Origin: Paenibacillus mendelii
GTDB lineage: Bacteria; Bacillota; Bacilli; Paenibacillales; Paenibacillaceae
Assembly: GCF_024498075.1 (NCBI RefSeq)
Contig: NZ_JANHOF010000003.1
Location: 620,001-684,000, forward strand
Direction: 5' to 3'
Length of the DNA: 64,000 nucleotides
This document shows positions 8,427 to 16,373 of the stretch, piece by piece. Positions within the stretch are counted from its first letter, which is position 1. The number at the start of each line of letters is the position of its first letter. The translations under genes were made by a program, and so were the position numbers. The notes below the pieces were generated by a model. The model made no database searches, was not told where the DNA came from, and was given only the letters and a program-made list of their open reading frames with translations.

Positions 8427-8810
8427 TTATGCAATTACGATCGAACCGCTTGATAACAGCTTCATGACTTCTTCAAAGTGCTTGCCGGAAAACGTGCAGT
8501 TTTTGGATCGAGTATTAGTGGGCCATTCAAAATAAGCCTTCTTGGTCGACGTATCCAGACAAACGATTTTGTCGATATTAACGGCGTTATTTCGATCGAC
8601 CAGCTTGAATGAATATCCACTATTGTTGAGTGATTCGATGAAATACTTTAACGTGCTCATGGTGTAGTATTTGTTGTTCGCGGTATGAATAATGATTCGG
8701 TTAATGATGTTGTCGTACTCGAAAAAGATGATATCATGAATGTCTACAAGTTCAAAACCCAGTTTTCCGTCGATATCGAGTGTGACAGACAATTGCTTAC
8801 ATTGCTGCAT
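8427..8810 (-). CDS. LytTR-type DNA-binding regulator of the agr-like operon
   Basis: A 127-residue protein with no receiver domain. Its middle and end resemble a LytTR DNA-binding domain: 'DIIFFEYDNIINRIIIHT', then 'YYTMSTLKYFIESLNNSGY', 'FKLVDRNNAVNIDKIVCLD' and 'KKAYFE' give the alternating strands of that fold. It starts 23 bp after the stop of the AgrD-like gene and is the last gene of the operon. In classical agr loci the LytTR domain is the output half of AgrA. Here there is no phospho-acceptor domain, so how the peptide signal would reach it is unclear. Confidence 0.68.
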   Translation of the reverse strand: MQQCKQLSVTLDIDGKLGFELVDIHDIIFFEYDNIINRIIIHTANNKYYTMSTLKYFIESLNNSGYSFKLVDRNNAVNIDKIVCLDTSTKKAYFEWPTNTRSKNCTFSGKHFEEVMKLLSSGSIVIA

Positions 8811-8833
8811 CCCTGACCAACCCCTGAGCTTTA

Positions 8834-8956
8834 TTACTTGAGCAGTTCTTCTGGTGTTTCTGGCTGATGAATGTAGCCCCAGCTCGCAGTATTAACAACC
8901 AAAACCGCAGCCGCTGCAAGCACGGTTGCAATTATGCTATAGACCCGCTTCACCAT
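8834..8956 (-). CDS. agrD: AgrD-like cyclic lactone autoinducer prepeptide
   Basis: A 40-codon frame lies between agrB and the LytTR gene. It has an excellent AGGAGGTGA site that overlaps the agrB stop codon. The product has a basic start (MVKR), an amphipathic/hydrophobic leader (residues 5-22), a core 'NTASWGYIHQPE' and an acidic tail 'TPEELLK'. This is the architecture of AgrD-type prepeptides, whose Pro-Glu-rich tail is removed by AgrB. The residue expected to form the ring is Ser25; there is no cysteine anywhere, so the product would be a true lactone, as known for some staphylococcal peptides. The mature N-terminus cannot be predicted. Confidence 0.82.
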   Translation of the reverse strand: MVKRVYSIIATVLAAAAVLVVNTASWGYIHQPETPEELLK

Positions 8957-8961
8957 ATTTC

Positions 8962-9477
8962 TCACCTCCTAATCCGAATTAACGTCAATGCTTGTACCAG
9001 AAAAGTTGAAGCCAAGACAGAACTACCCACAAGAAAACTAATCGCAATCATAGCTAGAGATATAAGTTTAAGGATTGGAAAATATTTCTTAGGAATCCGG
9101 GTCTGGGCTTCAATTCGGGATGGAGCGAAGAACAGCGCTATTATAAACGCTATTGCATTGAATATGAATGTGGCGGTACCGTTGAAATCTGCAAAGGAAA
9201 GCAGCGTGATTCCGGCTGTGGAAACGACAATGCACATCATGCCAGAATGCAAATGATAGCCGCCCGAAACCTGGCGAAGTGCGGCGAATGCGACCAGCGC
9301 GATGGTCGCATTCGCTATTTGGCCGGTCAAAAGAGATATCCCTAAAGATAAACTGATTATAAATATAATGTTCAGAATGAAAGAGATCGAGTACTGTAAT
9401 ACAGCGACGCTTGCCTGATGTTCAGGCACCTTCGACTTAATCCCGGCAGCGATCTTATGGGACAGTACATTAATCAA
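8962..9477 (-). CDS. agrB: AgrB-type autoinducer-processing membrane protease
   Basis: A 171-residue multi-spanning membrane protein of the accessory gene regulator B family, which cleaves the AgrD tail and cyclises the peptide. The catalytic His75 and Cys82 lie in 'RQVSGGYHLHSGMMCIV'; the 7-residue spacing equals that of Staphylococcus aureus His77/Cys84. About five or six hydrophobic segments follow the amphipathic N-terminus. The TTG start overlaps the stop of the upstream membrane-protein gene (TTGA), and the stop overlaps the ribosome site of agrD, so all three are coupled. Confidence 0.9.
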   Translation of the reverse strand: MINVLSHKIAAGIKSKVPEHQASVAVLQYSISFILNIIFIISLSLGISLLTGQIANATIALVAFAALRQVSGGYHLHSGMMCIVVSTAGITLLSFADFNGTATFIFNAIAFIIALFFAPSRIEAQTRIPKKYFPILKLISLAMIAISFLVGSSVLASTFLVQALTLIRIRR

Positions 9478-10094
9478 TCTATCGACGCTTCCTTTCGTAT
9501 GGAGTAAAACAGGAATACGAATAAGGACAGTAGAAAGCCAAATAAATTCGCGTACACATCTTGAAAATACATCATCAAAAGTAAAGCGATAATAAACCCA
9601 ATGATCAAGACAATGACAAGCAGTTGTTCGCCTTTAAACCGGAGTCTTTCAAAATCAAAGGTGAACCCAAATCCTCTTCGATATAAAGTCCAGCCGATTA
9701 ACGTCCCGAAGAAACCGGTTAAAAACTGTACGAGATAACCTTTGAGCGGATCTTCCTGTATCTCCGATAGGCTAAAGGAAAATGATATGATAAATGTCTG
9801 GAGCGCCATGTATACGATATAACCAACGACTGTCATAAACATGGACTGCAAAATCGGAATGCGAACAATTATTTTTAGAAACAAAATCGTTATCAGGATA
9901 TTAATGATCGGAGCAATATACGAGATGGAAGAAAGGTCTTCTCGGGTCAAGTAATTCTGCAAATTGATCAATTCAATAATAATTAACGAATGCCAGACAA
10001 ATCGTTTGAAGTTATACCGGAATATGTAAAGAGCCAGAGCGTAAACAGCTATCCCCTCTAACGTTGAGAACAGCATAAACCATATAAAGTCCAT
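9474..10094 (-). CDS. Polytopic membrane protein of the agr-like operon (kinase-less receptor candidate)
   Basis: A 206-residue protein with about six hydrophobic segments ('IAVYALALYIF', 'IINILITILFLKIIV', 'FLTGFFGTLIGWTLY', 'LLVIVLIIGFIIALLLMM', 'LFGFLLSLFVFLFY') and a short charged tail. I cannot assign a family. Its size and topology recall the N-terminal sensor domain of AgrC receptors, but it has no dimerisation histidine or ATPase domain. The start is set at 10094 with a GGTGGG site; an upstream start at 10157 would overlap the preceding gene. It overlaps agrB by 4 bp. It could be a receptor, an exporter or an immunity-like partner of the peptide. Confidence 0.6.
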   Translation of the reverse strand: MDFIWFMLFSTLEGIAVYALALYIFRYNFKRFVWHSLIIIELINLQNYLTREDLSSISYIAPIINILITILFLKIIVRIPILQSMFMTVVGYIVYMALQTFIISFSFSLSEIQEDPLKGYLVQFLTGFFGTLIGWTLYRRGFGFTFDFERLRFKGEQLLVIVLIIGFIIALLLMMYFQDVYANLFGFLLSLFVFLFYSIRKEASID

Positions 10095-10135
10095 AACCCA
10101 CCATCCTGCTTGTCCACAATGAGTGATGATGCGAG

Positions 10136-10462
10136 TTATATTTTCTCGCGCCGCCATTCATCTATTTTTGCTTTGTATTCTATGATTTCACGTTCGAGCC
10201 ATAACGGCCTGCTGCCGACATATAGAGCGGGTTCAGGGAAATACTTCGTCTTTTGTTTGTGATGCATATTCCGGACATCGATTCCCAGCACTTCTGCTAC
10301 ATTAGCGCTACCCAGAAGCTGGGGCAGCTTCTTGCCCTCTAGCTCCTTATTAAGCTCTTCAACCTTATGAACCAGTTCGAGTATGCGGACCCCAACGTCT
10401 CCCCCCAATTCTTCGGCTAATATGGAGTATTCCTTTAATGATAAGCCCAAACGTTCAATCAC
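10136..10462 (-). CDS. Small DNA-binding protein (AlpA/MerR-like winged helix)
   Basis: A 108-residue protein, first gene of the agr-like operon. Residues about 30-45 form a short coiled coil (LVHKVEELNKELEGK). The second half 'LPQLLGSANVAEVLGIDVRN', then 'KYFPEPALYVGSRPLW' and 'EREIIEYKAKIDEWR', has the layout of an AlpA/excisionase-like winged helix that reads DNA through 'xxEVLGxxxxxVxxxxxxxxFPxP'. The start is GTG with AAGGCAG close by. It could autoregulate the operon, because a GTATA-TTT-TATAC palindrome covers the promoter. Such proteins are common in mobile elements as well as in regulation. Confidence 0.62.
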   Translation of the reverse strand: MIERLGLSLKEYSILAEELGGDVGVRILELVHKVEELNKELEGKKLPQLLGSANVAEVLGIDVRNMHHKQKTKYFPEPALYVGSRPLWLEREIIEYKAKIDEWRREKI

Positions 10463-10478
10463 CTGCCTTGTACTTACT

Positions 10479-10513
10479 GTATAAAATATACGATTTTGTC
10501 ATATATTCCGCAA
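10479..10513 (-). promoter_or_regulatory. Candidate promoter and palindrome of the agr-like operon
   Basis: On the minus strand TTGCGG (10513-10508), a 17-bp spacer and TATATT (10490-10485) form a sigma-A-like promoter. The -10 region lies inside the palindrome GTATA-TTT-TATAC (10479-10491), a possible operator. Confidence 0.5.
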
Positions 10514-10541
10514 GACATTTTCATACAATTGTGTAAATAGC

Positions 10542-10563
10542 AAAAGACCCATAGAATGGGCCT
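10542..10563 (-). terminator. Terminator of the YjcZ-like gene
   Basis: On the minus strand a GGCCCATTC/ATGGGTC hairpin is followed by TTTT, 70 bp beyond the stop of the small gene. Confidence 0.65.
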
Positions 10564-10633
10564 TTCTGCACAAGGTCTAACCTTAATAGATCGGTTAGTA
10601 TGATGTAGAGGCTGAGTCTGATCTAAGATTCAA

Positions 10634-10753
10634 TTAGCAGCCTTTACCGTAGCCACTGAAGCCCATGCAGCTACAAGCGACAATCACCAACAAAATGAAA
10701 AGTACCAGGATTGATCCTGTGTTTGTGAATGCTCCTCCAACGTAACCGGACAT
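10634..10753 (-). CDS. YjcZ-like sporulation peptide
   Basis: A 39-residue peptide starting 'MSGYVGGAFTNTGSILVLF', with one hydrophobic segment ('SILVLFILLVIVAC', residues 14-27) and a Gly/Cys-rich end 'CSCMGFSGYGKGC'. This matches the tiny YjcZ-type membrane peptides of Bacillus and Paenibacillus, several of which belong to the spore. A strong AAGGAGGTG site lies 10 bp upstream. It sits between the agr-like operon and further small genes on the same strand, with its own terminator. Confidence 0.82.
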   Translation of the reverse strand: MSGYVGGAFTNTGSILVLFILLVIVACSCMGFSGYGKGC

Positions 10754-10892
10754 TTTTCAATGCACCTCCTTACGGGTTGAGTACCCTGTAGGTTATGCAT
10801 GGTATCTATCATGTGCTTGGGTGTTTGTAACCAAGCATAGATATTTTGACGATATCATTCGCCTTGAAATGAGGGACATCTGCCGCATTGGA

Positions 10893-10924
10893 CAAAAAAA
10901 AGCGGCCCGCATCGCTGCGGGCCC
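10893..10924 (-). terminator. Terminator of the 58-aa gene
   Basis: A perfect GGCCCGCA/TGCGGGCC stem is followed on the minus strand by a run of eight T. Confidence 0.85.
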
Positions 10925-11002
10925 AAGTCGATCTATATTAATAGGGGGGTCGTATCTTCTGTTTACCCGGCGCCCAATTCTTTGAAACAGGACTGGGACA
11001 AA

Positions 11003-11179
11003 CTAATCACGGTCGGTATTCAATGTCGAATCATAGATCGCCGGATTTCGTTTGCCGCCTTCTTGCTGAGCGTATGCAATCAACACGATATTGTCACCTG
11101 TAGCGCTGGATAGGTCGCTTTCAAGCTGCTGCAGCCGTGCAACGGCATCCGATGGTAGTGCAGCTGTTTTGTATTCCAT
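11003..11179 (-). CDS. Small hypothetical protein (58 aa)
   Basis: A 58-residue soluble protein with a strong TGGAGGTGAT site. It has a Leu-rich amphipathic helix ('AVARLQQLESDLS'), a short beta-like segment 'DNIVLIAYAQ' and a polar tail. No family is recognised. It lies between two other small genes in a sporulation-rich stretch and has a strong terminator, which supports it being real. Confidence 0.6.
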   Translation of the reverse strand: MEYKTAALPSDAVARLQQLESDLSSATGDNIVLIAYAQQEGGKRNPAIYDSTLNTDRD

Positions 11180-11215
11180 AGAATCACCTCCAATTGAGCC
11201 TGGATAAATGGCGCG

Positions 11216-11386
11216 CTACTTGTCATCATCCTCGTCGCCTAGTAGCGACTTCTGTATATTATTCATGGTTTCTTCAACGACAGAGTCAAAGTTGTCTGTT
11301 GCTGAAATATCCTTACGGTCAGGCTGGATGGATAACCCCGCAACCTGATCGGCCGTTTGTTCACGCAAATTGTTTTTATCGCTCAT
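11216..11386 (-). CDS. Small acidic hypothetical protein (56 aa)
   Basis: A 56-residue acidic protein ending in 'GDEDDDK', with a Gln/Asp-rich middle ('IQPDRKDISATDNFDSVVEE'). There is no signal peptide and no recognised family. The start (ATG at 11386) has only a weak site; the open frame extends to 11446. It lies 37 bp upstream of the 58-aa gene on the same strand, so the two may share a transcript. Confidence 0.5.
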   Translation of the reverse strand: MSDKNNLREQTADQVAGLSIQPDRKDISATDNFDSVVEETMNNIQKSLLGDEDDDK

Positions 11387-11592
11387 TATTGAAACCTGCA
11401 TCCTTCCCGAAAGCTGCAATTGACTACCTTCGAGTAAGGTTTCCATATGGACCTGTTTTTATGTATGATTCCCTGAAAATGCTAGGGATAAACCTCCTAT
11501 AGGCCTGTGAAAAAGGTCGTAATTTCTGGCTATCCCCTAACGTCTTAATCATGTACAATAAGGAAAGAGCCACTGACGATACGGAGGAAATA

Positions 11593-12270
11593 ATGAGTAA
11601 ATCTTTGATATTCGGTTTATTGTGGGCTTTGCTTGGGAATCCATTTCTGGCAATGATTGTACTGCTCGTTATTCTATATGTCATTGACCGGCGCTTTGTC
11701 GGCCTTACGCCAAGCTTCATTAAACCGCTGCGGCGAAGAACGGCTATACGGCGTTTGCGTCAGCAGGTATTGATGAATCCGAGTGATGTGCCGGGTAAGC
11801 ATGAGCTGGCGAGATTGCTGATCGAGCGGAAACGCTACTCGGAAGCGAAGGCGATCCTCATGCCGCTGCAGGATGCCCTCGAGAACTCGGCAGAGTTTTG
11901 GGACGATCTCGGAGCTTGTCTGGTTCCTCTCTCTGAGCCGGAGGTCGCGGAAGCAGCAATCCGTAATGCCTTGTCGATTAACCCTAGAGTCAAATACGGC
12001 GCTCCATATTTGAGACTGGCGTCCCTATATGCGAAGACGGATCCTCAGAAGGCGATCGAACAGCTTGAAGCGTTTCGTTCCATCCAAACCTCATCCTGCG
12101 AAGCGTACTATAAGCTGGCGCAGATTTATAAACAGCTCGGCCGGCTTGAGGATGAGAAGCGCGCTCTCGCCGAGTGCGGCGCGGTTTATCGGATGCTGCC
12201 CAAGTATAAGAAACGGCAAGAACGCAAATGGGCACTCCTTGCCCGAATCCGCCGGGTATGGCCTTCTTAA
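11593..12270 (+). CDS. Membrane-anchored TPR-repeat protein
   Basis: A 225-residue protein with one N-terminal membrane segment ('FLAMIVLLVILYVID', about residues 18-32), a basic stretch ('KPLRRRTAIRRLRQQ') and then tetratricopeptide-like helices ('KHELARLLIERKRYSEAKAI', 'VAEAAIRNALSINPRVKYGA', 'AYYKLAQIYKQLGRLEDEKR'). TPR units are protein-docking scaffolds; here they would face the cytoplasm. The start at 11593 has a perfect ACGGAGGAAATA context; the longer frame from 11551 lacks one. It lies 91 bp ahead of the sensor kinase. The partner is unknown. Confidence 0.75.
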   Translation: MSKSLIFGLLWALLGNPFLAMIVLLVILYVIDRRFVGLTPSFIKPLRRRTAIRRLRQQVLMNPSDVPGKHELARLLIERKRYSEAKAILMPLQDALENSAEFWDDLGACLVPLSEPEVAEAAIRNALSINPRVKYGAPYLRLASLYAKTDPQKAIEQLEAFRSIQTSSCEAYYKLAQIYKQLGRLEDEKRALAECGAVYRMLPKYKKRQERKWALLARIRRVWPS

Positions 12271-12361
12271 CCGGAAGCAAATCGTTCATTTAGGAAGCCC
12301 ATCACAACTTCATGGGAATAGAATCAGTCGCGTACTAACAACGGACAAACAGGAGAGTCTC

Positions 12362-14113
12362 ATGATAATGCGTCGTAACGTCTGGCTGCTGGCTATTGTG
12401 TTAATCGCCGTTCTGCTTGGCGTTAATAACACCATCTATTATTTCACAACGAAGAGGTCATTGGAGGACAGCCTCCAACATGAATTGCAAACGATTGCAA
12501 AACAGATAGAAATTTCCATCGAGCTTTCCAGACAAGGTTCCGAGAAATTTCAAGAGCAAATCGGACGAGAGCTTCGGGCAGTCTCTATAGCTGCTCAGTA
12601 TGCACTCGATCCCGACGTGGAGAAGGTCACCAAGGAGCAATTAATCGAGCTAAGCAAGAAGCTGGATGTGCTTCATATTACGCTGCTTAAACGGACGAGC
12701 GATAATATAGAGCTGTACAAATCGTCCGATCCGAAGCAGATCGGCTTCAAAACGAGTACGTGGAATCCTTGGTACGCGGCGTTCAACGAGCTGTTCGACA
12801 CGCGAAACGTCTCGATTGATTGGGGCCAGCGGCTGAATCATTTTTGGACGGGCCCCTTCGAGTTTGCGCAAACCGAAACGAGCCAAATTCGGAAGTGGGG
12901 CTACTATTTCGACGGGTCGACGAATTACATTATCGACCCCTATATCAGCTATGAAGACAGGCAGCAGGACTATGACGAAGAGACAGGCGTGAACACGATC
13001 ATTGCCAAGACGCTTCATGAGAACGGCACGCTGCTGGAGATCGCGGGTATTAACCCAAGCACGTTCCCCCTGGGAGAACAGACGACGGTCACGCAGAAGG
13101 GCGATACGCTGTTTCACATGACGCAGCAGCCGATTATTTACGGTTCCTATCTATTCAAGTATGACCAAGATCAGCGGTTAGTCAAAGAAGCCAATGAGTC
13201 AAATGAATCCATAACCGTTAACACAACCATTAACGATAAGCACGTGCTCAAGCTATTCATCCCCGTGTCTGTCGACAAATCAACGAGCATGCTGGATGAG
13301 AACGGCGAGCCGATCAATCGGTATGTCCTGACGTTAGTTGCGGACTATCAGACGATTCAGAACACACTCGACAAGCAATTTCACAACATCGCCCTTATTA
13401 TGTTAACGGCCACCCTGCTGAGCTTGATTGTGGCTTATTTAACGGCCTCCTCGTACCGTAAATCGCAGGATAAGCTGGTGCGGCGGACGCAAGAAACCTA
13501 TGTCGATGAAATCAACGGATTGTTCCGGGCCATTCGGGAGCAGCGCCACGATTTTCTGAACCATGTGCAGACGATCCATGCATTGGCGGAATTAAACAAA
13601 ACGGAGGAATTGAAGGCTTACACCTGTGAGCTTACCGGTGAAATCCGACAATTGAACGACATCATTAATATTGGCAACCCGGCGATTGCCGCTCTGATCC
13701 GCTCGAAGATATCCCAGGCCGAATCGCTCAAAATTAAGCTGGAAACATCTTTTACGGACATGAATCATCTGGGGCTCGGGATTAAATCGCTGGATTTGAC
13801 CCGCGTGCTGGGCAATCTCATTGACAATGCTTTTGACGAAGTGATGCAGTACCCGGAAGAGCGGCGATTGATATCGATCAAAGGGAAGCAACAGAGCGGA
13901 TACATGGAGTTCGCGGTGAGCAACACATGCGACAATATCGAGAAACTGAGCGGCAAGCCTATATTCGAAAGTGGGTACAGCACGAAAGGAGCCACCCACT
14001 CAGGACTCGGACTAGCCATTGTAAAGACGATCGTCGACCGCTATAAGGGCTCCGTGCAAATTGTTCTGAATGAACCGAACATGGTAACCTTCATTGTCCG
14101 CATCTTGGATTAA
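12362..14113 (+). CDS. Sensor histidine kinase, AgrC/CitA-like catalytic core
   Basis: A 583-residue kinase. It has a membrane segment at 8-28, a large extracellular sensor (about 35-335, probably Cache-like), a second membrane segment near 342-362, then 'REQRHDFLNHVQTIHAL' with His396 as phospho-acceptor. This is the RHDxxNH pattern of the Spo0B/AgrC/CitA group. The ATPase has an N box 'NLIDNAFDE' (485-493) and G box 'HSGLGLAIVKT'. The start follows AGGAGAG. No response regulator is adjacent, so it is an orphan; the nearest LytTR gene is in the agr-like operon about 3.5 kb away. The ligand and partner are unknown. Confidence 0.85.
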   Translation: MIMRRNVWLLAIVLIAVLLGVNNTIYYFTTKRSLEDSLQHELQTIAKQIEISIELSRQGSEKFQEQIGRELRAVSIAAQYALDPDVEKVTKEQLIELSKKLDVLHITLLKRTSDNIELYKSSDPKQIGFKTSTWNPWYAAFNELFDTRNVSIDWGQRLNHFWTGPFEFAQTETSQIRKWGYYFDGSTNYIIDPYISYEDRQQDYDEETGVNTIIAKTLHENGTLLEIAGINPSTFPLGEQTTVTQKGDTLFHMTQQPIIYGSYLFKYDQDQRLVKEANESNESITVNTTINDKHVLKLFIPVSVDKSTSMLDENGEPINRYVLTLVADYQTIQNTLDKQFHNIALIMLTATLLSLIVAYLTASSYRKSQDKLVRRTQETYVDEINGLFRAIREQRHDFLNHVQTIHALAELNKTEELKAYTCELTGEIRQLNDIINIGNPAIAALIRSKISQAESLKIKLETSFTDMNHLGLGIKSLDLTRVLGNLIDNAFDEVMQYPEERRLISIKGKQQSGYMEFAVSNTCDNIEKLSGKPIFESGYSTKGATHSGLGLAIVKTIVDRYKGSVQIVLNEPNMVTFIVRILD

Positions 14114-14223
14114 AGCGGTGGTAATTTTGTCGTTATCCCGCAATCGATCTATGCGATAGGAACTTCAATTATGTATACTGAACGTAAGCAATTATTTTGT
14201 GATGACCGAAGGGGGACCAAGCA

Positions 14224-14703
14224 ATGCCAGACATGTTAGTCAAATTATACGAGCTTCCGGAAGATGAGTCGGCTGCGAAATACGCTGAGCGTACGGGTGT
14301 CATGGTACGGAGGGCAATCGGGCCGGAGCTTCGGACCATTGGGAAATGGGTTGAAGCACATTTTGGTCAAGGGTGGCGCAGCGAATGTGAGGTCGCTATT
14401 TCGCGTCAGCCTGTTTCTTGCTTTATTGCAGTGAAGGACGGCCAGCTGCTCGGGTTTGCTTGTTATGATGCGACATGCAAAGGCTTCTTCGGTCCGACGG
14501 GTGTAGATGAACAAGCACGCGGACTAGGCATCGGCAAACGTCTTTTTCTGGAGACGCTGCGGGCTATGCGTGAGGACGGTTATGGATACGCCGTTATCGG
14601 TGGTGCGGGACCAACCGAATTTTATGCGAAGACCGCTGGTGCGACGGTTATTGAAGGCTCGGTACCAGGGATCTATGCGGGGATGCTTAAGGTTAACGAA
14701 TAA
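14224..14703 (+). CDS. GNAT-family N-acetyltransferase
   Basis: A 159-residue GNAT enzyme that would move an acetyl group from acetyl-CoA to an amine. Motif A for CoA binding is 'VDEQARGLGIGKRLF' (R-x-x-G-x-G/A type), with 'CFIAVKDGQLLGFACYD' before it and 'YGYAVIGGAGPTEFYAKTAG' after. The ribosome site AGGGGG is good. It is a single gene ending at a strong terminator. The substrate cannot be told. Confidence 0.85.
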   Translation: MPDMLVKLYELPEDESAAKYAERTGVMVRRAIGPELRTIGKWVEAHFGQGWRSECEVAISRQPVSCFIAVKDGQLLGFACYDATCKGFFGPTGVDEQARGLGIGKRLFLETLRAMREDGYGYAVIGGAGPTEFYAKTAGATVIEGSVPGIYAGMLKVNE

Positions 14704-14708
14704 TGATA

Positions 14709-14757
14709 TGCTCTTTGCTTGTGGACGGTTCGTCCGAGCAGAGAGCTTTTTTTTTTG
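14709..14757 (+). terminator. Terminator after the GNAT gene
   Basis: The GCTCTTTGC/GCAGAGAGC stem with an inner GGACG/CGTCC pair is followed by ten T. Confidence 0.88.
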
Positions 14758-14801
14758 TTATAATGAAAAGAATGCTTATACGCGTGAATGGGGGGACGGA
14801 G

Positions 14802-16373
14802 ATGGACACTTATTTTCGGTTGGATGATGGTCTTCGGAAAGCCATGGAACGACAGCTTCTTGAAACGATCCCCTTGCATTTGCTAGAACGCGGGTGGGAC
14901 TATTACCGCCGCGAAAAAGTGCTCTCCGTTCAAGTGATGGACGGAACATCGATCTATGGTACGGTGCGCGATACTGAAATATATGCCGTAACGATCGATG
15001 CGGATGAATTTGGATTCAGTACGTGTACCTGTTCGAGCAGCGGCCACTGCATGCATATGGCTGCCGTGTACTATGCTTACTGCCATTATGCGGGAGAAAG
15101 CGCGGACGAAGTGCATAATCGTTTATTATATGGGGGAGATCTTGTCACCGCAGAGAAGAAGCCTGCATCTGGCGGGAACCTCCCCGGAGACGCGCCGCTT
15201 GAAGAGAAGCCGGATTGTTGGTTTTCGGAGATGGACCGGCAGCATGGGGACGTCTGGCGGCAGTGCCGGCATTCGCTTCATCCCCTGCAGGCGGTATTAT
15301 CCGCGATAAAAGGAACATCCAGAGACTGGGATGGCGCCGTGAAGCGGCTGCATTGGATGCATGCCGTATTGTTTATCGTAGACCAGGCGGAGAAGGCCTA
15401 TTCCGCAACAGATAGCTACAGCCGTTATTATTATGAGATGGCATTCGCTCGGATGACCGAGCCGTGGGTTACGCATTATCAAGAGATGGCTGCCGAGCTG
15501 GAACCAGGCAAGATGTCAGAGCGCGAGAATGCTGCCGTTGACAGCCTCATTGCTTTTTTCCATGCGAGGGATATGGATCGCGAGCAGCAGCTTCATCGCT
15601 GGGAACTGCTTTATTTCAGCCTATGGACGAAGCTTGTAACCGAACCGAACCGTCGCCTGTCCGAGGAAAACTGGCTGAGGGAGGCGAAGGAAGCCGGCAA
15701 TTCGACCTTCTTTTATCCGATGGCGCTTGCCTTCCTGGCTTTCATCGATCTCCGGGATGAGGAAGCGGTAGCGCTGCTCAAGGATACCGCATTTAACCGG
15801 ACGTCGCTGCTTGCTTGCGATTGTGCGATGCAGCGCTTGGGAGAGGGCGATTGGAAGAGGCTTGGGAGCTGGATGGACTTTATTAACGGAGGGCTGCAGA
15901 TTGAGCGGAAATCACGTTCCTTCGGCCCTTTCCTGTCCATGTGCCGGTTAGCTGACGAACGGCAGCCAGACAATCCGCAATGGCAGCGTTATTTGATTTC
16001 TTACTTGCCGCAATCGTACTCGGCCTTGACCGAGCATTGGTTGGGACGCCAGCAGTATGATCAGTGGGCGGATTTGCAGATGCTGATCGGCATTGATCCG
16101 ACCGAGCTCGATGTCCAGGTTCTGCGCGAGTTGTCCAAGAGCGCTCCGCATGTACTCATGCCCCTGTATCATCAAGCGATCGATGCTGCCATCCGCAGCC
16201 GTAACCGGCAAGGCTACAAAACTGCCGTGAAGCTGATGAAGAAGCTCGAACGGTTGTACAAGGCGGAGGAACAGCAGGAGCGGTGGAGTCGTTATATCGA
16301 TGGAATTGTGAGCAAGCATCAACGGCTGCGAGCGCTTCAGGAAGAGCTGTGGAGGGGAAAAATCATCACATGA
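14802..16373 (+). CDS. ywqB: SWIM zinc-finger protein YwqB-like
   Basis: A 523-residue protein with an N-terminal SWIM zinc motif, CxC...CxH, in 'TCTCSSSGHCMHMAAVYY' (about residues 70-87); the rest is helical and Trp/Leu-rich. SWIM proteins bind DNA or proteins and often pair with SNF2 helicases. The start at 14802 has GGGGGG six bases upstream. Its last bases overlap the start of the SNF2 gene (ATGA), the arrangement of the B. subtilis ywqB-ywqA pair, which supports a joint function, probably in DNA repair or recombination. Confidence 0.82.
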   Translation: MDTYFRLDDGLRKAMERQLLETIPLHLLERGWDYYRREKVLSVQVMDGTSIYGTVRDTEIYAVTIDADEFGFSTCTCSSSGHCMHMAAVYYAYCHYAGESADEVHNRLLYGGDLVTAEKKPASGGNLPGDAPLEEKPDCWFSEMDRQHGDVWRQCRHSLHPLQAVLSAIKGTSRDWDGAVKRLHWMHAVLFIVDQAEKAYSATDSYSRYYYEMAFARMTEPWVTHYQEMAAELEPGKMSERENAAVDSLIAFFHARDMDREQQLHRWELLYFSLWTKLVTEPNRRLSEENWLREAKEAGNSTFFYPMALAFLAFIDLRDEEAVALLKDTAFNRTSLLACDCAMQRLGEGDWKRLGSWMDFINGGLQIERKSRSFGPFLSMCRLADERQPDNPQWQRYLISYLPQSYSALTEHWLGRQQYDQWADLQMLIGIDPTELDVQVLRELSKSAPHVLMPLYHQAIDAAIRSRNRQGYKTAVKLMKKLERLYKAEEQQERWSRYIDGIVSKHQRLRALQEELWRGKIIT

